A DNA stretch of 64,000 nucleotides. It comes from Pseudomonas sp. Marseille-Q3773 (GTDB taxonomy: Bacteria > Pseudomonadota > Gammaproteobacteria > Pseudomonadales > Pseudomonadaceae). This document shows positions 1-8,253 of this stretch, piece after piece. The stretch is taken from contig NZ_OU745390.1 in the NCBI RefSeq assembly GCF_916618955.1, positions 4,030,001 through 4,094,000 on the forward strand. Reading direction: 5' to 3'. The notes beneath the pieces were generated by a model. The model saw only the letters and a list, made by a program, of their open reading frames with translations. It searched no databases and was not told the DNA's origin. Within the stretch, counting starts at the first letter, position 1, and the number at the start of each line of letters is the position of its first letter. Made by a program: the position numbers and the translations under genes.

Positions 1-186
1 CTGCTGGACAGCGCAGTGCCGAGTTTCGAACGGATCATGATCGAGACGGCGCTCAAGCATACCGCCGGGCGCCGCCGGGACGCGGCGCTGCTGCTGGGTT
101 GGGGGCGCAACACCCTGACGCGCAAGATCAAGGAGCTGGGGATGAATGTGGCGGGTGGGGATGATGAGGAAGGTGATGACCATTAA
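1..186 (+). CDS. ntrC: Nitrogen regulation response regulator NtrC (C-terminal end only)
   Basis: Only the last 61 codons are in the window; the gene begins upstream. NtrC is the sigma-54 dependent activator of nitrogen assimilation genes, phosphorylated by NtrB. The visible part is the Fis-type DNA-binding helix-turn-helix: residues FERIMIETALKHTAG, then RRDAALLLGWGRNTLTRKIKELG, where the second helix-turn-helix carries the GRNTLTRKIKE recognition segment typical of NtrC. A short acidic tail (GGDDEEGDDH) follows. The receiver and AAA+ domains are not visible, so the assignment rests on the Fis domain and on the neighbouring trmL-secB order known in Pseudomonas. Confidence 0.85.
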   Translation: MLDSAVPSFERIMIETALKHTAGRRRDAALLLGWGRNTLTRKIKELGMNVAGGDDEEGDDH

Positions 187-206
187 TCCTTGACTGGCTG
201 CACCGA

Positions 207-295
207 CGCATTCGCGGGTAAACCCGCTCCCACAAGTACAGCGCCAGCCTCAAGGTCGGCGCCGTACTTGTGGGAGCGGGTTTACCCGCGAATGC
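207..295. repeat. REP-like inverted repeat pair
   Basis: Two perfect 33-bp arms (207-239 and 263-295) in opposite orientation around a 23-bp spacer. Each contains the core tgtgggagcgggt followed by ttacccgcg. The same core recurs at 1476-1573 and 26951-27015. This is the usual form of a P. putida REP doublet lying after a gene end; it may act as a transcript 3' end stabiliser or gyrase/IHF site, which is inference. It lies directly after the ntrC stop codon. Nothing else is seen in 187-460 apart from this element. Confidence 0.85.
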
Positions 296-460
296 GTTTG
301 TAGAACCAGAACAGATATCGGCTCGATGCACCGTTCTTGTGCCCGATGCACCTCACGAAGGCACAAATCCCCTCAAAAAACGGCTAATTCACCCTTAAAA
401 CCCAATATTCACGGGCTTTGCAAAACTGGCACGCCCCCTGCAATAGCCAATACGTACCCA

Positions 461-571
461 GTTTCGGGGGCCCTGGTACAGGCAGGCCGGGTGAACCCCT
501 CTTTTATTCGCAACACCGCCCGTTTTGGGGACCTCGGTACAGGCAGGCCGGGAAATCCCCTCTTTTATTCG
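461..571. repeat. Tandem 50-bp direct repeat, two copies
   Basis: Copy one is 461-510 and copy two 522-571, 61 bp apart start to start, about 43 of 50 positions identical. Both contain ggtacaggcaggccggg and end in cccctcttttattcg. The stop codon of the minus-strand gene at 565-1002 lies inside copy two, so the array looks like a duplication of the 3' end of that gene and its trailer. I do not recognise the unit as a known Pseudomonas element. Confidence 0.7.
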
Positions 572-1002
572 TGCAGCTTCACCTGCACCCGCCAGCGCCC
601 AGCGTCCTCTGCACCGGCCCATTCGCCGTGCAGGGGGCGCGCGGCCACCACCGTCAGCAACAAGCCTTCCTTGCTCTTCTGCACCTTCCAGCTCACCGGT
701 TTGCCTTGCAGGCTCAATTGCCCCTGCTGGCGCTTGCCCTGGGCCTGGAACAGCAGCGCCACCGTGCCTTCCACGTTCTCGCCGTGCAGCCGCGGCTCGG
801 CGTTGAACCATAGCTCCAGGCCATCCTGCACCACCTGCACCTGCTGCAGTTCGCGCTCCTCGGGCGCGGTCAGGCGGCCGATCATCAGCCCCACCATTAC
901 CCCGACAATCGCCAGCGACAACATGACCCGCGGGAACGCCTTCGAACGCACGTCCGGTTCGGGGGTAGAATGCCCGTCATCTTCACGCTTGGAGCCGTGC
1001 AT
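565..1002 (-). CDS. Small single-pass membrane protein, conserved hypothetical
   Basis: A 145-residue protein I cannot assign to a function. A polar N-terminus (residues 1-25) is followed by one hydrophobic segment around residues 26-44 (VMLSLAIVGVMVGLMIGRL), then about 100 residues of mixed beta-like sequence rich in Q, L and V, which would lie outside the cytoplasm if the N-terminus is inside. A gene at this place, between ntrC and trmL, is also present in other Pseudomonas as a hypothetical protein. The start chosen (ATG at 1002-1000) overlaps the trmL ATG; a later ATG at the membrane segment (M27) is possible. The stop lies inside the second copy of the 461-571 repeat. Confidence 0.7.
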   Translation of the reverse strand: MHGSKREDDGHSTPEPDVRSKAFPRVMLSLAIVGVMVGLMIGRLTAPEERELQQVQVVQDGLELWFNAEPRLHGENVEGTVALLFQAQGKRQQGQLSLQGKPVSWKVQKSKEGLLLTVVAARPLHGEWAGAEDAGRWRVQVKLHE

Positions 1003-1462
1003 GTTTCACGTCATCCTTTTTCAACCAGAAATTCCGCCGAATACCGGCAACATCATTCGCCTGTGCGCCAACAGCGGCTGCGACCTGCACCTGATCGAGC
1101 CCATCAGCTTCGAACTGGATGACAAGCGCCTGCGCCGCGCGGGGCTGGATTACCACGAGTATGCCACGCTCAAGCGCCACGAGAGCCTGGCCGGATGCCT
1201 GGAAAGCCTGGGCAATCCACGGCTGTTCGCCTTCACCACCAAGGGCTCGCGGCCGTTCCATGAAGTAGCCTACCAGCCGGGCGATGCCTTCCTGTTCGGC
1301 CCGGAAAGCCGTGGCTTGCCGGCCGAGGTGCTGGACAGCCTGCCGGGCGAACAGCGCCTGCGCCTGCCGATGCGGCCAGGGTGCCGTAGCCTTAACCTGT
1401 CCAATACCGTGGCGGTGACGGTGTACGAGGCATGGCGGCAGAACGGGTTCGCCGGAAGCTGA
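1001..1462 (+). CDS. trmL: tRNA (cytidine/uridine-2'-O-)-methyltransferase TrmL
   Basis: A 153-residue SPOUT-class methyltransferase that 2'-O-methylates the wobble nucleotide 34 of certain leucine tRNAs using S-adenosylmethionine. The length equals the family norm. Visible family motifs are the N-terminal PEIPPNTGNIIRLCAN (residues 9-24), FLFGPESRGLP (motif 2) and MRPGCRSLNLSNTVAV (motif 3), which together make the trefoil knot and SAM site. The ATG at 1001 has ggag seven bases upstream; an in-frame open frame extends further 5' to 326 but that part is not protein-like. Its first base pair is shared with the start codon of the divergent gene. REP-like repeats follow the stop. Confidence 0.93.
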   Translation: MFHVILFQPEIPPNTGNIIRLCANSGCDLHLIEPISFELDDKRLRRAGLDYHEYATLKRHESLAGCLESLGNPRLFAFTTKGSRPFHEVAYQPGDAFLFGPESRGLPAEVLDSLPGEQRLRLPMRPGCRSLNLSNTVAVTVYEAWRQNGFAGS

Positions 1463-1475
1463 TCTTGCGCCCGTA

Positions 1476-1573
1476 CCGGCCTTTTCGCGGGCATGCCCGC
1501 TCCCACAGGTACAGCGCAGCACTTGTAAGCGGCGCCCTACCTGTGGGAGCGGGCGCGCCCGCAAAAGGGCCGG
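1476..1573. repeat. REP-like inverted repeat pair
   Basis: Two 36-bp arms (1476-1511 and 1538-1573) in opposite orientation, 32 of 36 positions complementary, around a 26-bp spacer. They share the core tcccacaggta / tacctgtgggagcgggc with the repeats at 207-295 and 26951-27015. The element fills the space between the convergent trmL and secB genes. Confidence 0.8.
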
Positions 1574-1583
1574 CACAGGCAAC

Positions 1584-1608
1584 AAAAAAGCGCCCCGAGA
1601 GGCGCTTT
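1584..1608 (-). terminator. Rho-independent terminator of secB group
   Basis: Read on the minus strand: an 8-bp stem aaagcgcc / ggcgcttt with a 6-base loop followed by a run of T. It lies 18 bases after the secB stop, the expected place for the end of the rhodanese-grxC-secB transcript. Confidence 0.8.
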
Positions 1609-1625
1609 CTTGATACCAACAGCTA

Positions 1626-2111
1626 TTACTGCACGGTCGGCGCTTCGCCGGCTTCCTGCATGCGCTGCATTTCCTGCGCGTACAGGGCGTCGAAGTTGAC
1701 CGGCGACAGCATCAGGGCCGGGAACGAACCGCGGGTCACCAGGCTGTCCAGCGTCTCACGGGCGTACGGGAACAGGATGTTCGGGCAGAACGCACCCAGG
1801 GTGTGGCTCATCGAAGCCGCATCCAGGTTCTTGATCAGGAAGATACCGGCCTGCTGCACTTCAGCGATGAAGGCGACCTCTTCACCGTTTTTCACGGTAA
1901 CCGACAGGGTCAGCACTACCTCATGGAAGTCACCTTCCAGGGCCTTCTGCTTGGTGTTCAGGTCCAGGGCTACGCTCGGCTCCCAGCTCTGACGGAAGAT
2001 CTGTGGGCTTTTCGGGGCCTCAAACGACAGATCGCGCACATAGATGCGCTGCATGGAAAACTGAGGGCTGTTGTCTTCTGCAGCAGCGCCGTTGGTCTGT
2101 TGGTCAGTCAT
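1626..2111 (-). CDS. secB: Protein-export chaperone SecB
   Basis: A 161-residue cytosolic chaperone that holds precursor proteins unfolded and hands them to SecA for export. The SecB fold is seen in [19 protein letters not shown] near residue 18, the conserved acidic patch for SecA binding in the beta-sheet region, and [20 protein letters not shown] around residue 110, where the tetramer helix begins. Length fits the family (about 155-165). It is the last gene of a minus-strand group rhodanese-grxC-secB, an order also known in enterobacteria (yibN-grxC-secB-gpsA), which supports co-transcription. A terminator follows. Confidence 0.97.
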   Translation of the reverse strand: MTDQQTNGAAAEDNSPQFSMQRIYVRDLSFEAPKSPQIFRQSWEPSVALDLNTKQKALEGDFHEVVLTLSVTVKNGEEVAFIAEVQQAGIFLIKNLDAASMSHTLGAFCPNILFPYARETLDSLVTRGSFPALMLSPVNFDALYAQEMQRMQEAGEAPTVQ

Positions 2112-2150
2112 GGCTGGTCCTTATCCTAATGTTTTTGAATGCAGTGCAAA

Positions 2151-2405
2151 TCAGGCCGCCAGCAGCGCGTCGAGCTTGCCGGCGCGCTCCAGGGCATAGA
2201 GGTCATCGCATCCACCGACATGGGTGCTGCCGATCCAGATCTGCGGCACCGATGTACGGCCGGCCTTCTGGCTCATCTCGGCACGAACCTGCGGCTTGCC
2301 GTCGACCTTGATTTCCTCGAAGGCCACGCCCTTGCTCTCGAGCAGGTACTTGGCGCGCATGCAGTAGGGGCAATAGTCGCTGGAATAAACGATGACGGGC
2401 TTCAT
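2151..2405 (-). CDS. grxC: Glutaredoxin 3
   Basis: An 84-residue dithiol glutaredoxin that reduces protein and glutathione mixed disulfides in the cytoplasm using glutathione. The active site is C12-P-Y-C15 in SSDYCPYCMRAK; the glutathione-binding TSVPQIWIG and GGCDDLYALE segments are present with the conserved cis-proline. Its stop is 39 bases from the secB start and its own start is 1 base from the end of the rhodanese gene, consistent with one transcript. Confidence 0.96.
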   Translation of the reverse strand: MKPVIVYSSDYCPYCMRAKYLLESKGVAFEEIKVDGKPQVRAEMSQKAGRTSVPQIWIGSTHVGGCDDLYALERAGKLDALLAA

Positions 2406-2406
2406 A

Positions 2407-2820
2407 TCACTTCACCAGGGGCAGGTTATCGGCTTTCCAGCTGGAAACACCACCGCTCAGCTTGGCGGCGTTGTAACCAGCCTTGAGCAGCTCGCTGCAG
2501 ATAGCACCGGACTGCTGGCCCATTGCGTCGACGACGATCAGGGTCTTCGCTTTGTGCTTTTCCAGCTCGCTCAGACGGTTGACCACTTTGTCCTGCGGAA
2601 TGTTGATCGCGCCGACGATATGACCTGCGGCGTATTCCTTGGCCGGGCGGATGTCCAGAACCAGACCCTTGTCGGCGTTGACCAGAGCGGTCAGCTGGCC
2701 ATTGCTCAAGCTCTGGCCGCCACGGCGGATTTCATTGAGCAGCAGCAGGACCAGCAGAACAACGAAGATCGCAACCAGGATGTAGTGATCTGTCGCGAAT
2801 TGAATCAGGTGAGCAACCAT
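2407..2820 (-). CDS. Membrane-anchored rhodanese-like protein (YibN family)
   Basis: A 137-residue protein with an N-terminal transmembrane helix (residues about 12-29) and a cytosolic rhodanese domain (about 38-135). The usual catalytic cysteine position holds aspartate (VVDAMGQQS, D98), so sulfurtransferase activity is not expected. This is also the case in E. coli YibN as far as I recall, so it is a family trait and not damage. I chose the ATG at 2820 over one at 2862 because the extra 14 residues are not family-like and fall in the intergenic region. First gene of the grxC-secB group. Confidence 0.85.
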   Translation of the reverse strand: MVAHLIQFATDHYILVAIFVVLLVLLLLNEIRRGGQSLSNGQLTALVNADKGLVLDIRPAKEYAAGHIVGAINIPQDKVVNRLSELEKHKAKTLIVVDAMGQQSGAICSELLKAGYNAAKLSGGVSSWKADNLPLVK

Positions 2821-2949
2821 CAGCGGTGTTCCAGGCGATTGAAAATGCCGGCCAGTATACACAGCCCCTTAGTGCCACCAAAGCCCGATGGGCCGGCGGG
2901 AAAACCTTCTCCACATCCTCCCCCTGCGCGCGCCGGTCGGCGGATGGGA

Positions 2950-2959
2950 CGAATATTCG
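2950..2959. promoter_or_regulatory. Palindrome in rhodanese/gpmI divergent region
   Basis: A 10-bp perfect palindrome (cgaatattcg) between the divergent rhodanese gene and gpmI, followed at 2981 by taaaat, a possible -10 for gpmI. No matching -35 is clear, so this is a weak candidate control site. The rest of 2821-3026 shows nothing further. Confidence 0.25.
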
Positions 2960-3026
2960 CCGCCCGTGGCGTATTTGCCCTAAAATGCGTGTCTTTATCA
3001 TCTTTGAACAACCGTGAGTTTGATTG

Positions 3027-4559
3027 ATGAGTACGCCCAAACCTCTGGTCCTGATCATCCTGGATGGCTTCGGCCACAGCGAAAGCCCCGAATACAATGC
3101 CATCTACGCCGCCAACACACCGGTCTATGACCGCCTGCGCGCCAGCCAGCCGCATGGCCTCATTTCCGGCTCAGGCATGGATGTCGGCCTGCCGGACGGG
3201 CAGATGGGCAACTCCGAAGTCGGCCACATGAACCTCGGCGCCGGTCGCGTCGTGTACCAGGACTTCACCCGGGTGACCAAGGCCATCCGCGACGGCGAGT
3301 TCTTCGAGAACCCGGTGCTGACCGCAGCGGTGGACAAGGCAGCTGGTGCCGGCAAGGCCGTGCACATCCTTGGCCTGCTGTCCGACGGCGGCGTGCACAG
3401 CCACCAGGACCACCTGGTGGCAATGGCCGAACTGGCCGCGCAACGAGGCGCAGAAAAGATCTACCTGCACGCCTTCCTCGATGGCCGCGACACGCCACCA
3501 CGTAGCGCGCAATCGTCCATCGAACTGCTTGACGCGACCTTCGCCAGGCTGGGCAAGGGGCGCATCGCCAGCCTCATTGGCCGTTACTACGCCATGGACC
3601 GCGACAACCGCTGGGATCGCGTCAGCGCCGCCTACAACCTTATTGTCGACAGCGCTGCCGAGTACACCGCCGACACCGCCTTGGCAGGCCTGGAAGCGGC
3701 CTACGCCCGTGACGAGAGCGACGAGTTCGTGAAAGCCACGCGCATCGGCGATGCGGTCAAGGTCGAAGATGGCGACGCCGTGGTGTTCATGAACTTCCGT
3801 GCCGACCGTGCCCGCGAGCTGTCGCGTGTGTTCGTCGAAGCCGATTTCAACGAATTCCCGCGCGCCCGCCTGCCCAAGCTGGCAGCCTACATCGGCCTCA
3901 CCCAGTACTCGGCGAAGATCCCGGCGCCTGCCGCCTTTGCGCCGGCCAGCCTGCACAATGTGCTGGGCGAGTACCTGGCGAAAAACGGCAAGACCCAGCT
4001 GCGCATCGCCGAAACCGAGAAGTACGCGCACGTGACCTTCTTCTTCTCCGGTGGCCGCGAAGAGCCGTTCGAAGGCGAAGAACGCATCCTGATCCCGTCG
4101 CCGAAGGTCGCCACCTACGACCTACAGCCGGAAATGAGCGCGCCGGAAGTGACCGACCGTATCGTCGAGGCCATCGAGCAGCAACGCTACGACGTGATCG
4201 TGGTCAACTATGCCAACGGCGACATGGTCGGCCACACGGGCGTGTTCGAAGCGGCAGTAAAGGCCGTCGAGGCCCTGGATGGCTGCGTCGGCCGCATCGT
4301 CGACGCGCTGGACAAGGTCGGTGGCGAAGCGCTGATTACCGCCGACCACGGCAACGTCGAGCAGATGGAAGACGAAAGCACCGGCCAGGCCCATACCGCA
4401 CACACCACCGAGCCAGTGCCGTTCATCTATGTGGGCAAGCGCAACCTGAAAGTGCGCGACGGCGGCGTGCTGGCCGACGTGGCGCCGACCATGCTGAAAC
4501 TGCTGGGGCTGGAAAAACCGGCGGAAATGACCGGTACTTCGATCCTGGTCGACGCCTGA
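3027..4559 (+). CDS. gpmI: 2,3-bisphosphoglycerate-independent phosphoglycerate mutase
   Basis: A 510-residue Mn2+-dependent cytosolic enzyme interconverting 3- and 2-phosphoglycerate in glycolysis and gluconeogenesis. The N-terminal [10 protein letters not shown] gives the metal-binding aspartate, and S63 in [12 protein letters not shown] is the phosphoserine nucleophile. Other metal-site segments are [21 protein letters not shown] and [11 protein letters not shown] with the following [11 protein letters not shown]. Length matches the family. An in-frame TTG three bases upstream is also open, but the ATG at 3027 is the likely start. A strong terminator follows, so it is probably a single-gene transcript or has read-through into envC. 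Confidence 0.97.
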   Translation: MSTPKPLVLIILDGFGHSESPEYNAIYAANTPVYDRLRASQPHGLISGSGMDVGLPDGQMGNSEVGHMNLGAGRVVYQDFTRVTKAIRDGEFFENPVLTAAVDKAAGAGKAVHILGLLSDGGVHSHQDHLVAMAELAAQRGAEKIYLHAFLDGRDTPPRSAQSSIELLDATFARLGKGRIASLIGRYYAMDRDNRWDRVSAAYNLIVDSAAEYTADTALAGLEAAYARDESDEFVKATRIGDAVKVEDGDAVVFMNFRADRARELSRVFVEADFNEFPRARLPKLAAYIGLTQYSAKIPAPAAFAPASLHNVLGEYLAKNGKTQLRIAETEKYAHVTFFFSGGREEPFEGEERILIPSPKVATYDLQPEMSAPEVTDRIVEAIEQQRYDVIVVNYANGDMVGHTGVFEAAVKAVEALDGCVGRIVDALDKVGGEALITADHGNVEQMEDESTGQAHTAHTTEPVPFIYVGKRNLKVRDGGVLADVAPTMLKLLGLEKPAEMTGTSILVDA

Positions 4560-4608
4560 TTCTGTGCATGGGCCGCGTTGCGGCCCTGTTTCCGCATGAA
4601 TTCCAGAC

Positions 4609-4645
4609 AAACGCCTCCCTGCACCCGCAGCGAGGCGTTTTTTTT
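4609..4645 (+). terminator. Rho-independent terminator after gpmI
   Basis: Stem aaacgcctc / gaggcgttt (9 bp, 14-base loop) followed by a run of T. It ends the gpmI transcript before envC. Confidence 0.85.
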
Positions 4646-4699
4646 GCACGCCCGCGCGGGCATACTAGGCCAGTCTCCATCCTTGGTACGCCAAACCCC

Positions 4700-6004
4700 A
4701 TGCTTCGCGCCCTGATCCTCCTAGCCCTGTCTTGCCTGCTCGGTCCGGCATTCGCCGATGAGCGTGCGCAGACCCAGCAGCAACTGGATGCCACCCGCCA
4801 GGATATTGCCGAGCTCAAGAAGACGCTGAGCAAGCTCCAGGAAGAAAAGGCCGGTGTGCAGAAGGACCTCAAAGCCACCGAGACCGATATCGGCAACCTC
4901 GAAAAGCAGGTGGAGGCTCTGCAGCAAGAACTAAAAAAGACCGAGGGCGAGCTGGAGCGCCTTGATACCGAGAAAAAAAAACTCCAGAGCGCCCGCGTTG
5001 AACAACAGCGACTGATCGCCATCCAGGCCCGTTCGGCCTACCAGAACGGCCGCGAGGAATACCTCAAGCTGCTGCTCAACCAGCAGAATCCCGAGAAGTT
5101 CGCTCGTACCCTCACCTACTACGATTACCTGAGCAAGGCGCGCCTGGAGCAATTGCGCACCTTCAACGAGACCTTGCGCCAGCTGGCCAATGTGGAGAAG
5201 GACATTGCCACCCAGCAGGAACAGCTGCTGGCCCAGCGCGCCGACCTCGACAGCCGCCGCCAGGCCCTGGAAGTCGAGCGTGGCAAACGCCAGCAGGTAC
5301 TGGCCAAGCTCAATAGCGACATGAAGGACCGCGACCAGAAGCTGCAGTCGCGCGAGCAGGACCAGGCTGACCTGGCCAAAGTGCTCAAGACCATCGAGGA
5401 AACCCTGGCACGCCAGGCCCGCGAGGCCGAAGAGGCGCGCCAGAAAGCCTTGCTGGCCCAGCAGGAGGCGGAGAAACGCCGCCAGCAAGAAGCCCTGGCC
5501 GCGGCCGCCGCCCGCGAGCGAGACAGCGAACCCGCAGAGCCGCCGAAAAAGGCCCGCACCACCCTCGGCCCGATGGTTTCCAGCGACGGCGCGAGCTACG
5601 GTGGCGCATTTTCTGCTGCACGCGGAAAACTTCCCTGGCCAGTCAATGGTCGATTGCTGGCACGCTTCGGTGATGCCCGCGGCAGCGATGCCCGTGCCAA
5701 GTGGGACGGGGTGATGATAAGCGCCAGCCCGGGCACCCAGGTACGTGCCGTGCACGGAGGGCGCGTGGTATTTGCCGACTGGTTGCGCGGTGCCGGGCTT
5801 CTGGTCATCCTCGACCATGGCAACGGTTACCTGAGCCTGTATGGGCATAACCAGAGCCTGCTCAAGAGCGCCGGTGATATCGTCAAGGCCGGCGAAGCCA
5901 TTTCCACCGTTGGCGACAGCGGCGGCCAGGATGCTGCCGGCTTGTATTTCGCCATTCGCCAGCAGGGCCGGCCTACCGACCCTTCGCAATGGTGCCGGGG
6001 CTAG
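4700..6004 (+). CDS. envC: EnvC-like murein hydrolase activator
   Basis: A 434-residue periplasmic protein that activates cell-wall amidases at the division septum. A signal peptide (MLRALILLALSCLLGPAFA) precedes a long coiled coil, residues about 20-270, rich in Q, E, K and L, and a C-terminal LytM/M23 domain, about 310-430. The LytM metal ligands are absent: the usual HxGxD place reads KWDGVMI and the final HxH reads LYFAIR, as in EnvC, which activates but does not cleave. The ATG at 4700 was chosen for the signal peptide; the frame is open further upstream through the terminator. A run of nine A occurs at 4973-4981. Operon partner of ctpA. Confidence 0.9.
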   Translation: MLRALILLALSCLLGPAFADERAQTQQQLDATRQDIAELKKTLSKLQEEKAGVQKDLKATETDIGNLEKQVEALQQELKKTEGELERLDTEKKKLQSARVEQQRLIAIQARSAYQNGREEYLKLLLNQQNPEKFARTLTYYDYLSKARLEQLRTFNETLRQLANVEKDIATQQEQLLAQRADLDSRRQALEVERGKRQQVLAKLNSDMKDRDQKLQSREQDQADLAKVLKTIEETLARQAREAEEARQKALLAQQEAEKRRQQEALAAAAARERDSEPAEPPKKARTTLGPMVSSDGASYGGAFSAARGKLPWPVNGRLLARFGDARGSDARAKWDGVMISASPGTQVRAVHGGRVVFADWLRGAGLLVILDHGNGYLSLYGHNQSLLKSAGDIVKAGEAISTVGDSGGQDAAGLYFAIRQQGRPTDPSQWCRG

Positions 6005-6082
6005 TCAAATTTCTACGGCGTAGCCCACGGGCCACGCCGATGCTCCGCAGGGAGCGCCTACAGGATCAGGAGTTCGTTCGAC

Positions 6083-7399
6083 ATGCTGCACTCGCCTCGT
6101 CTCACCCAGCTGGCCCTGTCCATCGCCCTGGCGGTGGGCGCGTCCCTGGCCACTGCCGCAGAGCCGGCCAAGCCGGCTGCAGTACCGGCCACCGAGGTGA
6201 CCGCCAAGGCTCCCCTGCCGCTTGAGGAGCTGCGTACCTTCGCCGAGGTCATGGACCGCATCAAGGCGGCCTACGTGGAGCCAGTGGACGACAAGACCCT
6301 GCTGGAAAACGCCATCAAGGGCATGCTCAGCAACCTCGACCCGCACTCGGCCTACCTCGGCCCCGAGGACTTCCAGGAGCTGCAGGAAAGCACCAGCGGC
6401 GAGTTCGGTGGGCTGGGTATCGAAGTGGGCCAGGAAGACGGCTTCATCAAGGTGGTCTCGCCCATCGATGACACCCCGGCCTCGCGTGCCGGCGTGCAGG
6501 CGGGCGACCTCATCGTCAAGATCAACGGCGCCCCAACCCGTGGCCAGACCATGACCGAGGCGGTCGACAAGATGCGCGGCAAGGTCGGTGAAAAGATCAC
6601 CCTGACCCTGGTGCGCGATGGCGGTACCCCGTTCGACGTCACCCTTGCCCGTGCTGTCATCCAGGTCAAGAGCGTGAAGAGCCAGCTGCTGGAGAACGAC
6701 TACGGCTACATTCGCATCACCCAGTTCCAGGTCAAGACTGGCGACGAAGTGGGCAAGGCGCTGGCCAAGCTGCGCAAGGACAACGGCAAGAAGCTGCGCG
6801 GCGTGGTATTGGACCTGCGCAACAACCCGGGCGGCGTGCTGCAGTCGGCGGTGGAAGTGGCCGACCACTTCCTGACCAAGGGCCTGATCGTCTACACCAA
6901 GGGGCGCATCGCCAACTCCGAGCTGCGCTTCTCGGCCGACCCGGCCGACGCCAGCGAAGGCGTGCCATTGGTGGTGCTGATCAACGGCGGCAGCGCCTCG
7001 GCCTCGGAAATCGTCGCCGGCGCCCTGCAAGACCAGAAACGCGCGGTGCTGATGGGTACCGACAGCTTCGGCAAAGGCTCGGTGCAGACCGTGCTGCCGC
7101 TGGCCAACGACCGCGCCCTGAAATTGACCACTGCGCTGTACTTCACCCCCAATGGCCGCTCGATCCAGGCCCAAGGCATCGTCCCCGACATCGAAGTACG
7201 CCCGGCCAAGCTCACCGCCGAGGCCGACACCGACAACTTCAAGGAAGCCGACCTGCAGGGCCACCTGGGCAACGGCAACGGCGGCGCCGACCGCCCGACC
7301 GGCAGCAGCAAGCGCAAGGAGCGCCCACAGGATGACGACTTCCAGCTGAGCCAGGCCCTGAGCCTGCTCAAGGGCCTGAACATCACCAAGGGCGACTGA
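6083..7399 (+). CDS. ctpA: Carboxy-terminal processing protease, S41 family
   Basis: A 438-residue periplasmic serine protease. A signal peptide (about residues 1-27) is followed by a helical N-terminal part (EVMDRIKAAYVEPVD), a PDZ domain about residues 100-185 (FGGLGIEVG ... DLIVKINGAPTRGQ) and the S41 core. The catalytic serine is in GGSASASEIVAGAL and the catalytic lysine in FGKGSVQTVLP. Proteases of this group degrade cell-wall hydrolases and other envelope proteins, and position next to envC suggests peptidoglycan turnover. The C-terminus is charged and low in complexity (KRKERPQDDD). Stop is 8 bases from the next gene, so likely co-transcribed. Confidence 0.93.
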   Translation: MLHSPRLTQLALSIALAVGASLATAAEPAKPAAVPATEVTAKAPLPLEELRTFAEVMDRIKAAYVEPVDDKTLLENAIKGMLSNLDPHSAYLGPEDFQELQESTSGEFGGLGIEVGQEDGFIKVVSPIDDTPASRAGVQAGDLIVKINGAPTRGQTMTEAVDKMRGKVGEKITLTLVRDGGTPFDVTLARAVIQVKSVKSQLLENDYGYIRITQFQVKTGDEVGKALAKLRKDNGKKLRGVVLDLRNNPGGVLQSAVEVADHFLTKGLIVYTKGRIANSELRFSADPADASEGVPLVVLINGGSASASEIVAGALQDQKRAVLMGTDSFGKGSVQTVLPLANDRALKLTTALYFTPNGRSIQAQGIVPDIEVRPAKLTAEADTDNFKEADLQGHLGNGNGGADRPTGSSKRKERPQDDDFQLSQALSLLKGLNITKGD

Positions 7400-7407
7400 T
7401 CCACCCC

Positions 7408-8175
7408 ATGCGTTATCTGCTGTGTCTGTTGTTCTGCCTGTTGGCCGGGGTCGCGCAAGCGGCGCCGGCCGGCAAGGCCTACATGAGCATCATCATCGAC
7501 GACCTGGGCCAGAACCCCGGACGCGACAGCCGCACCCTGGCCTTGCCGGGGCCGGTGACCATGGCGATCATGCCCGACACTCCACACGCCACCGACTTCG
7601 CCCGCCAGGCACACAAGGCCGGCAAGACGGTCATCCTGCATATGCCCATGGACCCGGCTGAAGGGCCCTATGCCTGGCACCCCGGCCTGCCCATCGAGGA
7701 GTTGGCCCGGCGCCTGGACAGCGCCTTGCTCAAGGTGCCCTACGCTGCTGGCATCAACAACCACATGGGCAGCCGCATGACGGCCCAGCGCGAACCCATG
7801 GCCTGGTTGATGGGCGAGCTGCAGCGGCGCCATCTGTTCTTCGTCGACAGCCGCACCAGTGCCGCCACGGTGGCGGCAGCGCAAGCACAGACGCAAGGCC
7901 TGGCGCACGTTTCGCGGGATGTGTTCCTCGATGATGTGCGCACTGCCGAGGCGATTGCCCAGCAGTTGCAACAAGGCATCGCCCTTGCGCACAAGCAGGG
8001 ATCGGCAGTGCTGATCGGGCACCCTTACCCACAAACCCTGGAAGTGCTGGAACGGGAGCTGCCGCGGCTCAAGAGCCAGGGCATCGAGCTGATCCGGCTC
8101 AAGCAGATGATTGCCGTGCGCAGTAATCTGGCGATGCCGGGGCATGGCAGGAATGGCCGCTACAGCAATCGCTGA
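7408..8175 (+). CDS. Divergent polysaccharide deacetylase family protein
   Basis: A 255-residue secreted protein with a signal peptide (MRYLLCLLFCLLAGVAQA). Family features are YMSIIIDDLGQNPGRD near residue 28, where the two aspartates would bind metal, LHMPMDPAEG around residue 74 and GINNHMGSRMTAQ near 114, and LIGHPYPQTLEVL near 207. It belongs to the divergent deacetylase family (YibQ type) found next to envC and ctpA in many gammaproteobacteria; the substrate is not established. A bidirectional terminator follows. Confidence 0.85.
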   Translation: MRYLLCLLFCLLAGVAQAAPAGKAYMSIIIDDLGQNPGRDSRTLALPGPVTMAIMPDTPHATDFARQAHKAGKTVILHMPMDPAEGPYAWHPGLPIEELARRLDSALLKVPYAAGINNHMGSRMTAQREPMAWLMGELQRRHLFFVDSRTSAATVAAAQAQTQGLAHVSRDVFLDDVRTAEAIAQQLQQGIALAHKQGSAVLIGHPYPQTLEVLERELPRLKSQGIELIRLKQMIAVRSNLAMPGHGRNGRYSNR

Positions 8176-8202
8176 AAACCTGGGGACATAAAGCGCCCCG
8201 AC

Positions 8203-8240
8203 AAAAGAAAACCCCGCTCATGGGAGCGGGGTCTTCTTTT
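8203..8240. terminator. Bidirectional rho-independent terminator
   Basis: Stem accccgct / agcggggt flanked by aaaagaaa on one side and cttctttt on the other, giving a T-rich tail in both directions. It separates the convergent deacetylase gene and betT. Confidence 0.85.
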
Positions 8241-8253
8241 GCCTCAACAGCAC

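Noticed and set aside
326..1462. Longer frame containing trmL with a 225-codon N-terminal extension
   Set aside because: The extension runs through repeats and the opposite gene and is not protein-like; the ATG at 1001 fits TrmL length.
2407..2820. Rhodanese with damaged active site as a pseudogene
   Set aside because: The missing cysteine is a feature of the YibN family, and the reading frame and operon are intact.
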